DNA from: Gari tellinella
Taxonomy: Eukaryota > Mollusca > Bivalvia > Cardiida > Psammobiidae
Assembly: GCA_922989275.2 (NCBI GenBank)
Contig: OV277864.1
Span: 75,272,158 to 75,336,157, forward strand
Length of the DNA stretch: 64,000 nucleotides
Reading direction: 5' to 3'
Shown one piece after another: positions 1 to 11,045 of this stretch. Numbering within the stretch: the stretch's first letter is position 1; each line of letters starts with the position of its first letter. The notes beneath the pieces are model-generated. The model was given only the letters and a program-made list of their open reading frames with translations. It did no database searches and had not been told where the DNA came from. The translations under genes and the position numbers were made by a program.

Positions 1-719
1 TTGGGCCAAATGTGAATCTAAACTGTTTTAAAAAGTTAAAATTACATTGTCAATACATGCAAAGAATTAAAAATTCTCTTTCATACATATATAAATCAAT
101 CAACTTGTTGATTACAATGATAAATCAACCCTTCTCCTGATGAAAAATCATTAAAATTAAAACACTGTTCAATATGAACATTTATCATATGAACTATTAC
201 ACTGGTTAATAAAGTACAGAAAGTTTTCACCCAAGAATGAGTGCAGACTCAATTCGGACAGATCCTATAAGAAAGCAGTTCAGACTATACACTGTTTTCA
301 AAAAGTGTCAATTATCTCAATATACACTAGCCACAGGAGAAGGGTTAAATATAAACTTGAATAATAACTTACTCTGTTATTTCTTCGATGAAGCCATTAT
401 CACATTCAGGACAGGTAAAATCCTGCAATTGAAAAGAGTTGTTTTCAATTTAAAAGGGTATTTTTCTATCTTGGTCATACAGTGTAATGAGTGTTTGATA
501 TATCTGCTATAAGACAATTGAAAGTAAGTGACAGTTGCTAATTTTGCCTGATTGAAAAAAAAATGAAATTTCAAAATAGCAAAGTAGTAGAACTAATGAT
601 CAAGGAAGACCATAATAAAGACTATTATTATTGTATTATTCATTTAACTAGTGTTTAAGCCCACTTCAGATCTTCTTAAGGGTTTACAAAATACATAAAA
701 ACAGGTAAGCTAAAGTACT
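1..719. other. AT-rich flank, no gene seen
   Basis: No coding exon, RNA gene or inverted repeat could be supported here. Two overlapping opposite-strand open frames near 237-574 lack splice or domain support. Confidence 0.4.
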
Positions 720-3102
720 CAGGGTTGTCAATAAGATTTGTATCAAGGGATAATTTTGTGAAACCAACCGATTCGGCGGAGGGTCAAGGGGGCCGCCTAG
801 GCCCCTTGTGGGTCCAGGGCAAAGCCCTGGTAGGGGGGCCAGGGGGGCGAAGCCCCCCGGCCGAAAACGATTTTAAGCATTTTTACACCCCCAAAGAAGA
901 GCTCTCCTTTGCCAAATTTCACAACCTACAGTACCGCATTAACTCCAACAGTTCGGACATTCTTAGAGTTCGGAAACCTATAATTTTTCATGAAAATAAA
1001 TTATTTTTTGCCTCTTATTTCGGACACCAAGATCAAAAGTATTTTCCATGTTTTTGGACACCATGTAACCAGGAACGTATATAGATATATACGTTAATTC
1101 CGGTAAGAGATCATCGGCGTATTTTCAGGATCCAACTATCTCTTACCTCCGTAAATGCTCGTCAAAAGTGTGCTCGGCCGTGTGTGTTATTAACAAGATT
1201 GTCAATTTACCAGTGCGCGAGATAAGCAATTACGTAATATTTAAGAAACATTGTACACACCTAAGGCTCAGTTTCCCACTGCATTAAACAGTCAGAGAAC
1301 TGCCACATCGTATGACTATATTTGGCTTTCTCTAGCTACTATTTTTATGGTCTCGCTTTTCTGTTCAATGAAGCGTAGACTGCCATGATTGTTTTGAAAG
1401 AGGAATACCTAGAAAGATAACAAATCACGTGTAATAGTGACGTATATTACACGTGACTTCTCGTGAGGGTGTGTACGGAATTCCGTGTTTCATTGGTTGA
1501 TAAATTAAGATTTCCAAGACAAAGACAAAGGAATTATTTTCCCGCCTTTTACGAGCTGTACCGAACAGTAACGAATGACTATGCGGCATTAGTTCAACGC
1601 ATAAATTATTTTCCGTCGCACACATTTTAGGGAATACCTGCTATCTTTAGAACGGATTTCCGAAAATCTTTTAACAGCAATTGAACACGTTTGAAAATAC
1701 TTTGAAAACACCGTTTCTCGTCCGATCACCGAAGTTAAGCCGTTGGGTAATAGTCATTATATATATCAGAGACTTTAAAAGCTTTTAAAGTCTCTGTATA
1801 TATAGTGACTGCACCAACGTATGATGTAGATGTTAAGCAACGTCGAGCCCGGTTAGTACTTGGATGGGTGACCGCCTGGGAATACCGGGTGCCGTAGACT
1901 TTAATTTATACGCCCCCCCGCAATAGTTTAGTCTTAACAGATAACGATAACTCGGGTGAGACGTTTAAACGAATAAAGCAAGCAAGTGAAAACTATTTTT
2001 AGCGCTACTTTCATTATATAACTACACTTAATATGTCAATCAACCCCCTGGTGTGTGTTACGAAATAAACAAAACATAGCGCCGACTTATGTTTGATTTT
2101 TAACTTTCTATAAGTAGATTTGTGCTACAGAAAATCGGCAGAACATGATTTTTGTTCTAGTTTTTTCTCTCCAGATTTAAGGAGTCCGTGGGACTGCCAA
2201 CATGCAAATCAGCAAAGGAGTCCGACACGATAATAAGGAGTCTCGGACTCCTGACTCCCGTTAGTGTCGAACCCTGCAGTGGTGTGTGTTACGAAATAAA
2301 CAAAAAATGGATTCTTAACTAACGCCGACTTGTTTGATTGCGCGCTAATGTATTTATTTCAAAATACGCGGATGCGCTGGAATTCAAGGTGATTATCTTG
2401 TATATCGTTTTACCATGGAGTACTTAGACCTAAGTACTTCGTGGTTTTACCGACAGCTTGTTCAAACTTTCAGCAGCATATGAAAGCATCTATACACACG
2501 TGCGTGTATAATTCCGTGATTTAAATATGCCGAAGATTCGTTTTGATGTTTGGCGAAATTAGTACGAGGGGAAACAATACTTCATTAAGGATATATTCAA
2601 GTTTTACTATTTCCATGAGTACGGACACCGACGGCGATCGAACGTTTCACGTTAATATCGTAAATGAAAACTGAACAAGAAACCAGGGACATAGATTAAA
2701 TATATCTTATCTACGTCCCTGAAGAAGCTAGAAACATCATGCGAAACTTGCGAAAACTCAAACGGTAACAACGGGTTATAACAAATAAATAAGATATTTA
2801 AACCGGAAGCTAATAGGTTATATTATAGATCGTAAGGATAAGATCCGAGAGCATTACGTATACGCAACAACTCAGACAATTACAATAATCGGCGCTATTT
2901 TTAGGCAACTAACGTCCGTCTTTCAAAGTTTCAAGAGGTCTAGGCTTTTGTTTTACTCAATTAACTTGCCGAAAACGGTAATATTTGAGTGAAACTTCAC
3001 TTTTTGTGATTCTTCAATTTTGTATCTGTACAAAAAACAACCGATGCAGAAGCGATTTCAACCGATGGTTTGCATCGGCAATCGGTTACTAATGAACACA
3101 CT
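720..3102 (+). repeat. Left arm of giant foldback
   Basis: The inner end is ACTAATGAACACACTG at about 3087-3102. The arm contains an internal direct duplication (GGTGTGTGTTACGAAATAAA near 2051 and near 2281) and a GC-rich block at about 775-869 made of nested short palindromes such as GGGCAAAGCCC. Confidence 0.85.
1701..1902 (+). pseudogene. 5S rRNA-derived sequence split by a small palindromic insert
   Basis: About 1701-1739 matches the 5' part of 5S rRNA (TCCGATCACCGAAGTTAAG). From 1833 to 1902 it matches the 3' part, including GGTTAGTACTTGGATGGG and ACCGCCTGGGAATACC, the internal promoter region. Between them lie about 93 bp that form an imperfect palindrome. TTAAG is present on both sides, as expected for a target duplication. 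Not a working 5S gene because of the interruption and a diverged 5' end. Confidence 0.8.
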
Positions 3103-3240
3103 GGTACTATACAATATACAGTTTTTTGTGCTATAAATGCTTGTGTCATGAAGTGTTGTACCTATAAATAGAACTTTATTATTATTATAGAAGTACAATG
3201 TGTTTTCACAAATGTTGTAAATGGAATACTTTGATTGGCA

Positions 3241-3844
3241 TACAGTAAAACCTCTCTATTACGGCAACAAAATTGTGTTAATCATTAGTTGTTTACGACA
3301 GGTGACTGCTTAAAGCAAGGTGACAGTAACACAGAAAGCCGACTGGCTGTGTGGCTTAGTGGTAGAGCGTCCGCTTGCAGTGCGGCAGGTTGTGGGTTCA
3401 ATCCCTGACCGGGTCAAACCAAAGACACTAAAATTGGTAGTAATGACTTCCCTCCTTGGCGCTCAGGATTTCGGGTTAGCATTACAACTGGTTCATCGGT
3501 GTCAGATAAAGTGACCGGCTGGGTACAGTCCCAATGGTGCACCTAAAAAGAGCCCCTACTCGTAATACCCGAAAGGGGTGTGTAGCAGTATATATATAGA
3601 TATAGAGAGCTCCTTTAGGAGCTTTCTGTTTTACTGGCACCTTGCTTTAAGCTGTCACCTGTCTGATAGGTTCAGGTGTTTAATGCAGAAGACTAAGTAA
3701 AGAAAGGTGACAGTAAAACAGAAAGCAACTTTAGGAGATTTCTGTTTTACTGTCATCTTGCTTTAAGAGCACCTGCCTGTCTTTGATACAATCAATTAGG
3801 TTTTGTTTTAGCGGTCGTAATAGAGACTCAGAGGTTTTACTATA
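3241..3844. mobile_element. Family G element in the foldback spacer, with SINE insertion
   Basis: Begins TACAGTAAAACCTCTCTATT and ends with the reverse complement form GAGGTTTTACTATA. The first central hairpin (TTAAAGCAAGGTGACAGTAA ... CACCTTGCTTTAAG) is split at about 3340 by a tRNA-derived SINE. A second complete hairpin of the same type follows at about 3713-3770. Confidence 0.7.
3340..3608 (+). mobile_element. tRNA-Cys-type SINE
   Basis: The head at 3345-3417 folds as a tRNA: A box TGGCTTAGTGGTAGAGCG, an anticodon stem TCCGC/GCGGC around loop TTGCAGT (anticodon GCA, Cys), and a B box GGGTTCAATCC. A tRNA-unrelated body follows, with a short inverted stretch (ATACCCGAAAGGGGTGT) and a TA-rich tail. 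It sits inside the arm of a G hairpin. Confidence 0.75.
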
Positions 3845-3878
3845 GTTAGAAAATGAAAAAAGAAAATGATTGGCTAGG

Positions 3879-4096
3879 GTTTACAATTAGTCCGTCACCA
3901 AAATCTAGGGTTAAGGTAAACTTTAGAATCTGTCCGCAGTTCTTTTTAGTATTTTTGTAGAAATTTACTGGCCATCTCTTGTGACATTATCCTGGCCATT
4001 TATTATGACAATAATCTGGCCATCTCAGGCATTTCTTGTGACATTAACCTGGCCATAAAAAAATGACAATTTTGGTGGCGGACTAATTGTAAAATT
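3879..4096. mobile_element. Short inverted-repeat element with CTGGCCAT repeats
   Basis: TTTACAATTAGTCCGTCACC at the left is matched by GGCGGACTAATTGTAAA at the right. The interior repeats CTGGCCATCTC / TTGTGACATTA three to four times. Confidence 0.6.
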
Positions 4097-4120
4097 GCTC
4101 CAAATGATAATAATGATCAT

Positions 4121-6312
4121 CAGTGTGTTCATTAGTAACCGATTGCCGATGCAAACCATCGGTTGAAATCGCTTCTGCATCGGTTGTTTTTTGTACAGAT
4201 ACATAATTGAAGAATCACAAAAAGTGAAGTTTCACTCAAATATTACCGTTTTCGGCAAGTTAATTGAGTAAAACAAAAGCCTAGACCTCTTGAAACTTTG
4301 AAAGACGGACGTTAGTTGCCTAAAAATAGCGCCGATTATTGTAATTGTCTGAGTTGTTGCGTATACGTAATGCTCTCGGATCTTATCCTTACGATCTATA
4401 TAACCTATTAGCTTCCGGTTTAAATATCTTATTTATTTGTTATAACCCGTTGTTACCGTTTGAGTTTTCGCAAGTTTCGCATGATGTTTCTAGCTTCTTC
4501 AGGGACGTAGATAAGATACATTTAATCTATGTCCCTGGTTTCTTGTTCAGTTTTCATTTACGATATTAACGTGAAACGTTCGATCGCCGTCGGTGTCCGT
4601 ACTCATGGAAATAGTAAAACTTGAATATATCCTTAATGAAGTATTGTTTCCCCTCGTACTAATTTCGCCAAACATCAAAACAAATCTTCGGCATATTTAA
4701 ATCACGGAATTATACACGCACGTGTGTATAGATGCTTTCATATACTGCTGAAAGTTTGAACAAGCTGTCGGTAAAACCACGAAGTACTTAGGTCTAAGTA
4801 CTCCATGGTAAAACGATATACAAGATAATCACCTTGAATTCCAGCGCATCCGCGTATTTTGAAATAAATACATTAGCGCGCAATCAAACAAGTCGGCGTT
4901 AGTTAAAGAATCCATTTTTTTTGTTTATTTCGTAACACACACCACTGCAGGGTTCGACACTACCGGGAGTCAGGAGTCCGAGACTCCTTATTATCGTGTC
5001 GGACTCCTTTGCTGATTTGCATGTTGGCAGTCCCACGGACTCCTTAAATCTGGAGAGAAAAAACTAGAACAAAAATCATGTTCTGCCGATTTTCTGTAGC
5101 ACAAAATCTACTTATAGAAAGTTAAAAATCAAACATAAGTCGGCGCTATGTTTTGTTTATTTTGTAACATACACCAGGGGTTTGATTGACATATTAAGTG
5201 TAGTTATATAATGAAAGTAGCGCTAAAAATAGTTTTCACTTGCTTGCTTTACTCATCTACATCATACGTTGGTGCAGTCACTATATATATAATGACTATT
5301 ACCCAACGGCTTAACTTCGGTGATCGGACGAGAAACGGTGTTTTCAAAGTATTTTCAAACGTGTTCAATTGCTGTTAAAAGATTTTCGGAAATCCGTTCT
5401 AAAGATAGCAGGTATTCCCTAAAATGTGTGCGACGGAAAATAATTTATGCGTTGAACTAATGCCGCATAGTCATTCGTTACTGTTCGGTACAGCTCGTAA
5501 AAGGCGGGAAAATAATTCCTTTGTCTTTGTCTTAGAAATCTTAATTTATCAACCAATGAAACACGGAATTCCGTACACACCCTCACGAGAAGTCACGTGT
5601 AATATACGTCACTATTACACGTGATTTGTTATCTTTCTAGGTATTCCTCTTTCAAAACAATCATGGCAGTCTACGCTTCATTGAACAGAAAAGCGAGACC
5701 ATAAAAATAGTAGCTAGAGAAAGCCAAATATAGTCATACGAAGGCCCTCCTAATGTGGCAGTTCTCTGACTGTTTAATGCAGTGGGAAACTGAGCCTTAG
5801 GTGTGTACAATGTTTCTTAAATATTACGTAATTGCTTATCTCCCGCACTGGTAAATTGACAATCTTGTTAATAACACACACGGCCGAGCACACTTTTGAC
5901 GAGCATTTACGGAGGTAAGAGAAAGTTGGATCCTGAAAATACGCCGATGATCTCTTACCGGAATTAACGTATATATCTATATACGTTCCTGGTTACATGG
6001 TGTCCAAAAACATGGAAAATACTTTTGATCTTGGTGTCCGAAATAAGAGGCAAAAAATAATTTACTTTCATGAAAAATTATAGGTTTCCGAACTCTAAGA
6101 ATGTCCGAACTGTTGGAGTTGATGCGGTACGGTAGGTTGTGAAATTTGGCCAAGGAGAGCTCTTCTTTGGGGGTGTAAAAATGCTTAAAATCGTTTTCGG
6201 CCGGGGGGCTTCGCCCCCCTGGCCCCCCTACCAGGGCTTTGCCCTGGACCCCACGCCAAATCGGTTGGTTTCACAAAATTATCCCTTGATACAAATCTTA
6301 TTGACAACCCTG
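4121..6312 (-). repeat. Right arm of giant foldback
   Basis: Reverse complement of the left arm, starting CAGTGTGTTCATTAGT. Compared with the left arm it lacks the 3' half of the 5S rRNA segment plus its flank, and a 30-bp palindrome. Confidence 0.85.
5296..5345 (-). pseudogene. 5S rRNA 5' fragment in right arm
   Basis: CTTAACTTCGGTGATCGGAC is the reverse complement of the 5S 5' half and is followed by the same imperfect palindrome seen in the left arm. The 3' half of 5S is missing here, so this arm has suffered a deletion relative to the left arm. Confidence 0.75.
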
Positions 6313-6788
6313 GATCATAGACGAATATGAAATTGTAAAAATTCCAAATGCAATTGTCTTTCTAGAAATTCTTTCACTAAAATTGGGGAAAAAATACGGT
6401 TTTTGCAATGGGGAAGCCACTGAATTTTGGCCTCTATTAAAGAGGATAAAAAGGCCCTGTTGGGTCCTGATGAGACTATTAGTTTCTCATCGTCTTATCT
6501 AAATCCAAACTGCTTTGGTCTTGTCAAACTCGGATTTAAATAGATTATGATAAGGGTTAACTTTTGTCTTCAATCAAAGATGCACTTTTTCATGCCTTTG
6601 CAAACAGCAGACAAAGATTAGATGATTCCAACTTGGTCCAATGAGGTCAGAGGTTTTACTGTTTTACCGGTAAACCATGAATAAGGTCGTGGTCACAGGT
6701 GGTACTTTAACACAGTGACACATAGTAATATTTAGTTTGACAGTGGAAGCTTTTATAGCCAAATTGTTGAGCGTTTGAAATGGATGCT
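6313..6788. other. Intergenic, degenerate repeats only
   Basis: Holds a weak inverted repeat near 6467-6500 (GATGAGACT ... AGTTTCTCATC) and decayed hairpin remnants. No gene seen. Confidence 0.35.
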
Positions 6789-6844
6789 GAAGTTAACGTT
6801 CTAATCAGTTAGTAACTGGATGGGTGACTGCCAGGGTACACCCC
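6789..6844 (+). repeat. 5S rRNA-like SINE head fragment
   Basis: GAAGTTAACG, then AGTTAGTAACTGGATGGG and TGACTGCCAGGGTACACC, follow the 5S rRNA order including the internal control region. Probably a degenerate 5S-derived retroposon. Its tail is not recognised. Confidence 0.45.
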
Positions 6845-7692
6845 TGGCCAGGTTCACGTTACAATTGTGATGCAGGAAATCCAGGAACACATGGGTCAAG
6901 GACTGAAGGAGACCAGGGCCGCAAACCGTGATGATGAACGTCTGACAGGTGGCTCCCTGATTTGACCTCTTTAGCTCTAACTTCCCAGACAGTACAGTCG
7001 CACAGGTCTTTATTGTCAGGTAAGTTTACACATGTATTTCTTGTGATAACTTGTATATTCAACTGTTTATATATATCATTAGTATCTCGGCTTCACAGAA
7101 ATTGCATCACCTATGATCTGACAGGTTTGAGAAATACCCATAAACAACCCTTATTTTGACCATTAAATCAATTTAAGTGCCTTTGACCGTTAGAAATATT
7201 AAAAGTTGTTGAATCGAATTTATTAGCATGGATGTTTCATTGCCAAATAGAACGACTTAATCGGTTTACATTGACATGGAAACGCAAAAAAAGAAATGTC
7301 ACAAGCGTCAGTTTGAGGTTAATAAATGAGGCTTTGAAACAGATACACTGTATCCGTTGAACGTTTATCAAGTACTAATGTCAAATAGAATTACTGGCAG
7401 TTTCGGTTTAATCTCTATTGAACACTGGTGACAGTAAAACTTGTTATTGTTGGTTGGTTCTGTGTTTTCTACGGCAGCTTCCGCCATCTTTGGAAATTGG
7501 AATAAACGTCATGTGACTGGTACCCCTTTTCTATTCTTCTCCTCGCATGGCAATAGATCGGAAACCAACCATTTCCTTTGGGCTAGACAAAAACACTAAC
7601 GTATTTATGCGGCGCTACCATTTGACAGTAACTGGCAGTCAGTGCGTAAAATTGGGAATTCGTTAAATAAAAGAAGGAAAAGGTTATGAGAA
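6845..7692. other. Intergenic, no supported gene
   Basis: A 45-bp stretch at about 6975-7019 has splice-like edges and an open frame, but nothing links it to other exons. See rejected items. Confidence 0.3.
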
Positions 7693-7800
7693 TTAAACCC
7701 TTTCATTGCCATGACGTCATCTACCTTACACACTTGTTGTCTGCTCTTATTTCTCACTTATTTCATCTACATAGTCTGCATATTATACATTAATTAACTC
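7693..7800 (+). repeat. Left part of a family A element
   Basis: TTAAACCCTTTCATTGCCAT followed by GACGTCATC and a TTGTCTGCT block match the left end of family A. The hairpin and right end are absent. Confidence 0.5.
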
Positions 7801-7919
7801 TGACCCTATCACTAATTTATATAATTGTCGTGCGTAAAATATTTCATGTCTTCTTGAATCACATTTAATTTGTTTTATTTCTGATTCTTTAGCTTGAAAA
7901 AAAAACCCCACAAAAAACA

Positions 7920-8116
7920 TACAGTCGAACTTCGATACCTCGAACTCGGTTAAATCGAACATACCCGTATTTCAAAGTTAAAACGTGGCTTAGCCACGTT
8001 TTAACATTTAAATATGGGTATGTTCAATTTAACCGAGCATGTAATAATGCAGCTAATGTGTCGAACTATCGGATAATTCGAGTTAAGAGGGTTCGAGATA
8101 TTGAAGTTCGACTGTA
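7920..8116. mobile_element. Family E element (TA-bounded)
   Basis: TACAGTCGAACTTCGATA at the left is mirrored by ATTGAAGTTCGACTGTA at the right, with TA on both sides. The centre is a hairpin, TTAAAACGTGGCTTAGCCAC and its complement. TA boundary and ends suggest a Tc1/mariner-type non-autonomous element (inference). Confidence 0.85.
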
Positions 8117-8379
8117 CTTCTAATTTATCTTAAACTTTAACATTTAAAAATGTATGAACCTACACTGCTTTTCCTTGTTCTCGTGAACAAATGCTACCCT
8201 ACCCTATACTAACCTAGTAATCGACCCCCTTCCCTTCTTACTTACTTTTCAAATAATGAAAAACATGGTTTTGACAACCATCACCGAAAACATGAATTTC
8301 AGATAGTTTGAGTTTTTGGAACAATTTCAGACGAAAATAGATCTAGTTGCAGATGACCGATTAGTTTAGTCAGTTGTTC

Positions 8380-8630
8380 AACCCATTACTCCATAGAAGC
8401 GCCTTTTAACACATTTAGTAAATTACTGAACTGAAGAAATAATTCCAATTTATACAGCCATGAATATGTATTATAAGAAATAGTTTCTATATTCTAGCAG
8501 ATGGTAGCTTAAAGCAGGCTGAAAGTAAAGCAGAATGCGCCTTAAGGCGCATTCTGCTCTACTTTCAACCTGCTTTAAGTGATCACCTATATTCAATACT
8601 AGAAACAGGCTATGGTGTAATGGGCTAACT
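8380..8630. mobile_element. Family B element, diverged
   Basis: A 72-bp hairpin at 8508-8579 (CTTAAAGCAGGCTGAAAGTA to its complement) lies in B-type flanks. The ends are diverged (AACCCATTACTCCATAG ... TAATGGGCTAA). Confidence 0.7.
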
Positions 8631-8726
8631 TGCGTGGGATTTTCCGTAGACAACATTCTCAGTTTTGTGAATGTCTGGAAAGCAATATCAGCGACATAAC
8701 AGCAGATGATAAAGTAAGGCACATTG

Positions 8727-8943
8727 TTAACCCTTATCCTGCTGCAAAGTCGTCTGCTTTGAAAATGCCGTCTGCAAAGTTAAATTAAATTTAGAATTAT
8801 ACATTTTTGAATTAAAGAAAGCTAAAGACGAGTGTCAAACAGTATGGATTCAGATCAGACGCCGCAAAACGCGGCGGCATCTGATCTGGATCCAAGCTGT
8901 TTGCAAAAACAAGTGAAGACGAGACCAGCAGGATAAGGGTTAA
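8727..8943. mobile_element. Family A element (TTAA-bounded)
   Basis: TTAACCCTTATCCTGCTG and CAGCAGGATAAGGGTTAA are the ends. The central hairpin is at about 8837-8904, built on CAGATCAGACGCC and GGCATCTGATCTGG. TTAA at both ends fits a piggyBac-type target. Confidence 0.85.
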
Positions 8944-8985
8944 GAGGATTGCATAGAAAGACACCAGTTGCAATAATTTTGTTCT

Positions 8986-9075
8986 CAGAACAGAACAGAA
9001 CAGAACAGAACAATTCCTTTATTACTCAGATTACATACATGTAATAACGTGAGGAATATTAACATAGGTACAAAA
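8986..9075 (-). repeat. Retroposon 3' end with (CAGAA)n tail
   Basis: CAGAACAGAACAGAACAATT followed by CCTTTATTACTCAGATTACA reads as a minus-strand retroposon tail. A second copy lies at 60013-60127. Confidence 0.55.
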
Positions 9076-9088
9076 TATTTTCCGGTAG

Positions 9089-9452
9089 TACAGCGCTCCC
9101 TCCATACAGCGGCATTCCCTACAACGACTTAATCCCTTCAACAACCATTGCCACTCTTCCCAAAACAAGACAAAGTATGTTCAACCTTTTCACGGCTGCA
9201 ATATAGTCTATTTGAATTGTCGTCTGCTGTTTTTGTCAAATTTACACATTAGACATTTTGACAGAAAAAACAACATAATGACAAATGCAAACAGCTTGAA
9301 CCCAGATCAGACGCCGCAATACGCGGCGTCTGATCTGGATTTAAGCTGTATGCAAATGTAAGCCAATTTCCCTCCATACAACGACTCTCTCCGAACAACG
9401 CACATATTTTTGTCTCCCATTGGGTGTCGTTGTATAGAGAGGGAGCGCTGTA
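9089..9452. mobile_element. Family D element (TA-bounded)
   Basis: Ends are TACAGCGCTCCCTCC and GAGAGGGAGCGCTGTA. The hairpin is at about 9290-9350 (AACAGCTTGAACCCAGATCA and its complement). Interior blocks TTGTCGTCTGC and ATTTTGACAGA are diagnostic for D. Confidence 0.85.
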
Positions 9453-9960
9453 TTTGTTCAAAATTTCCCCCCTTTTCAATGCAAAGCGAGATGATTTGAC
9501 AGAGGCATTTCTAACGGACGTGTACCCAAACGGCTAAATCGTGATTCTCCAAAATTAAAGCTTTTTTTGGTTACTGGCTAATTTTTCAACATTATTGCTA
9601 ACTTTCATGAAAAAACACATAACGGACATCTCCCTTATAGTGACTTGTAAAGCAGTTACAATAACAGGAGATTTACCTCCCTCTAAAGTACAAAATATTA
9701 AAAGCACAGCCGAAATCTCTTATTGCATTGTGACGTTTTGTCGTTTATGCCTTAATTTAATAATCATGAGTGATAAAAGGTACCACACAAACATGGGTTG
9801 CATCCTAAATTTATCACTTTTTTTAGCTCAGTATATATGACTCCTAAATATTTCTTATATTTGCGTATAAAAGACATCAAGTGGACGCATTCAGAGATCC
9901 AAGGACATTTCGCTGCCCAACGCACATGTCCATGCACAGGCATGGTCTATCTGGCCCCGA
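9453..9960. other. Intergenic, nothing recognised
   Basis: An open frame at 9595-9840 lacks domain or splice evidence. AT-rich. Confidence 0.3.
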
Positions 9961-9964
9961 GGTT

Positions 9965-10060
9965 ATAAAGAAGTTGAGTTGAGTCTGAGATATTTGAGCA
10001 AAAGCTCAAAATTTGCCAATCAAATTATTGCTTGAGACTCATATCAAGCTAAGAGCAATC
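9965..10060. repeat. Family J inverted-repeat fragment
   Basis: GTTGAGTTGAGTCTGAGATA with AGCAAAAGCTCAAAATTTG and TTGCTTGAGACTCATATCAA form a loose inverted repeat. Relatives are at 18590-18670 and 38996-39106. Confidence 0.45.
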
Positions 10061-10071
10061 GGGACAGAACC

Positions 10072-10319
10072 TAGGGACCCGTCTTACGAAACGTCGTACG
10101 ACAAATGTTGTCGTAAGTCAGATTATAAAATTCTCAATTATTATTTATTTCTCCATTTAATCCTGTCTTGTGATATCTCTTTGGAATCGTCTTGAAAATA
10201 CGATTCCAAAGAGATGTCACAGGACAGGATTCGATGCAGAAATCAGAAATAAGATTATTTAAAAAATATGACTTACGACCGTTTTTTGTCGTACGACGTT
10301 TCGTAAGACAGGCCCCTGG
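10072..10319. mobile_element. Family F element
   Basis: AGGGACCCGTCTTACGAAAC and its mirrored GTCGTACGACGTTTCGTAAG bracket a hairpin at 10161-10230 (TCCTGTCTTGTGATATCTCT and complement). Confidence 0.8.
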
Positions 10320-10518
10320 AGAATCTCTGCTGATTTGTTTGCTGTTTTATTGCTTACCGGAAAGCTATGTAGACAATATGCCTAAAAGCAGTTCAGTTAT
10401 TATTTTTATTCTCGAGACACATTTAAAACACTAAAAAGAAACAATTTAAACAACAAATCAGCAACTGCTCAGAATATAAACACATTTCACCCTTGAAACT
10501 GTATATGGATAATTTCAA

Positions 10519-10769
10519 TTAACCCTTTACCCCATAGCCTATTTCTAGTTTTGAAGATAGGTGGCTACTTAAAGCAGGTTGAAAGTAAAGCAGAATGTGC
10601 CTTAAGGCACATTCTGCTTTACTTTCAGCCTGCTTTAAGCTATAATATGCAAGAAACTGAAAATAATTCTTATTAAGTATATTCATGACTGTATAATTTG
10701 GAACTATTTTCTACAGCGGAGGAATAAAAATAATGCGCTAAAAGTCGCTTCTATTGGGGAAAGGGTTAA
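10519..10769. mobile_element. Family B element, full length
   Basis: TTAACCCTTTACCCCATAGC and CTATTGGGGAAAGGGTTAA are the ends. The 72-bp hairpin is at 10568-10639. Good reference copy for B. Confidence 0.9.
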
Positions 10770-10829
10770 GTATAGTCCATTTTAACTATTGGGGTTGATT
10801 TTAACGATGTATTACAAAATGATAAATGG

Positions 10830-11045
10830 TATGGACTTTGATCACAGGGCTCGGGCAGGATCCCTCTGATCAAGGTCTAAACTGTTTGCATAGGACCAGT
10901 GCATTCTTCAAATGTTACCCGACGTCTGATCTTGCTGAAACCTGTTTGAAATGGAAATAATAGTTTTAGTATATTAATGCGTTTATTGTGAAAGAATAAA
11001 ATATCAGTAAAGTTAGCGCAGCGGTCTCGTGCTGCACGAGGATCA
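10830..11045. repeat. Mosaic of C hairpin and family I half
   Basis: A decayed C-type hairpin (GATCACAGGGCTC ... GATCAAGGTC) is followed by a right-half I element ending near the small palindrome TCGTGCTGCACGA. The same end occurs inverted at about 26470. Confidence 0.5.

Larger units (their letters stand above)
720..6312. mobile_element. Giant foldback element with 2.2-2.4 kb inverted arms
   Basis: The sequence from 720 (CAGGGTTGTCAATAAG) is repeated in reverse complement and ends at 6312 (CTTATTGACAACCCTG). Arms are about 720-3102 and 4121-6312 and look nearly identical by eye. They differ by a few indels: about 140 bp and a 30-bp palindrome are present only in the left arm, and 12 bp (around 5744) only in the right. 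Each arm carries a GC-rich block near its outer end and part of a 5S rRNA gene. The same 66-codon open frame appears mirrored in both arms (1425-1625 and 5424-5624), which is a by-product of the repeat and not a gene. No transposase is seen. I found no clear target-site duplication. Could be a foldback-type DNA transposon or a palindromic duplication. Confidence 0.85.

Noticed and set aside
237..574. Overlapping open frames on both strands
   Set aside because: AT-rich, no domain, no splice context, no codon pattern distinguishing them from chance.
775..869. GC-rich block as CpG island or foreign DNA
   Set aside because: It is made of nested short palindromes, recurs in both foldback arms, and varies between arms by indels. 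Better explained as part of the element.
1425..1625. 66-codon frame, mirrored at 5424-5624
   Set aside because: Identity in both foldback arms only reflects the inverted repeat. No start context, domain or partner exon.
6972..7019. Exon-like 45 bp with acceptor and gtaagttt donor (SNFPDSTVAQVFIV)
   Set aside because: No neighbouring exon on the plus strand with matching phase and no recognisable family.
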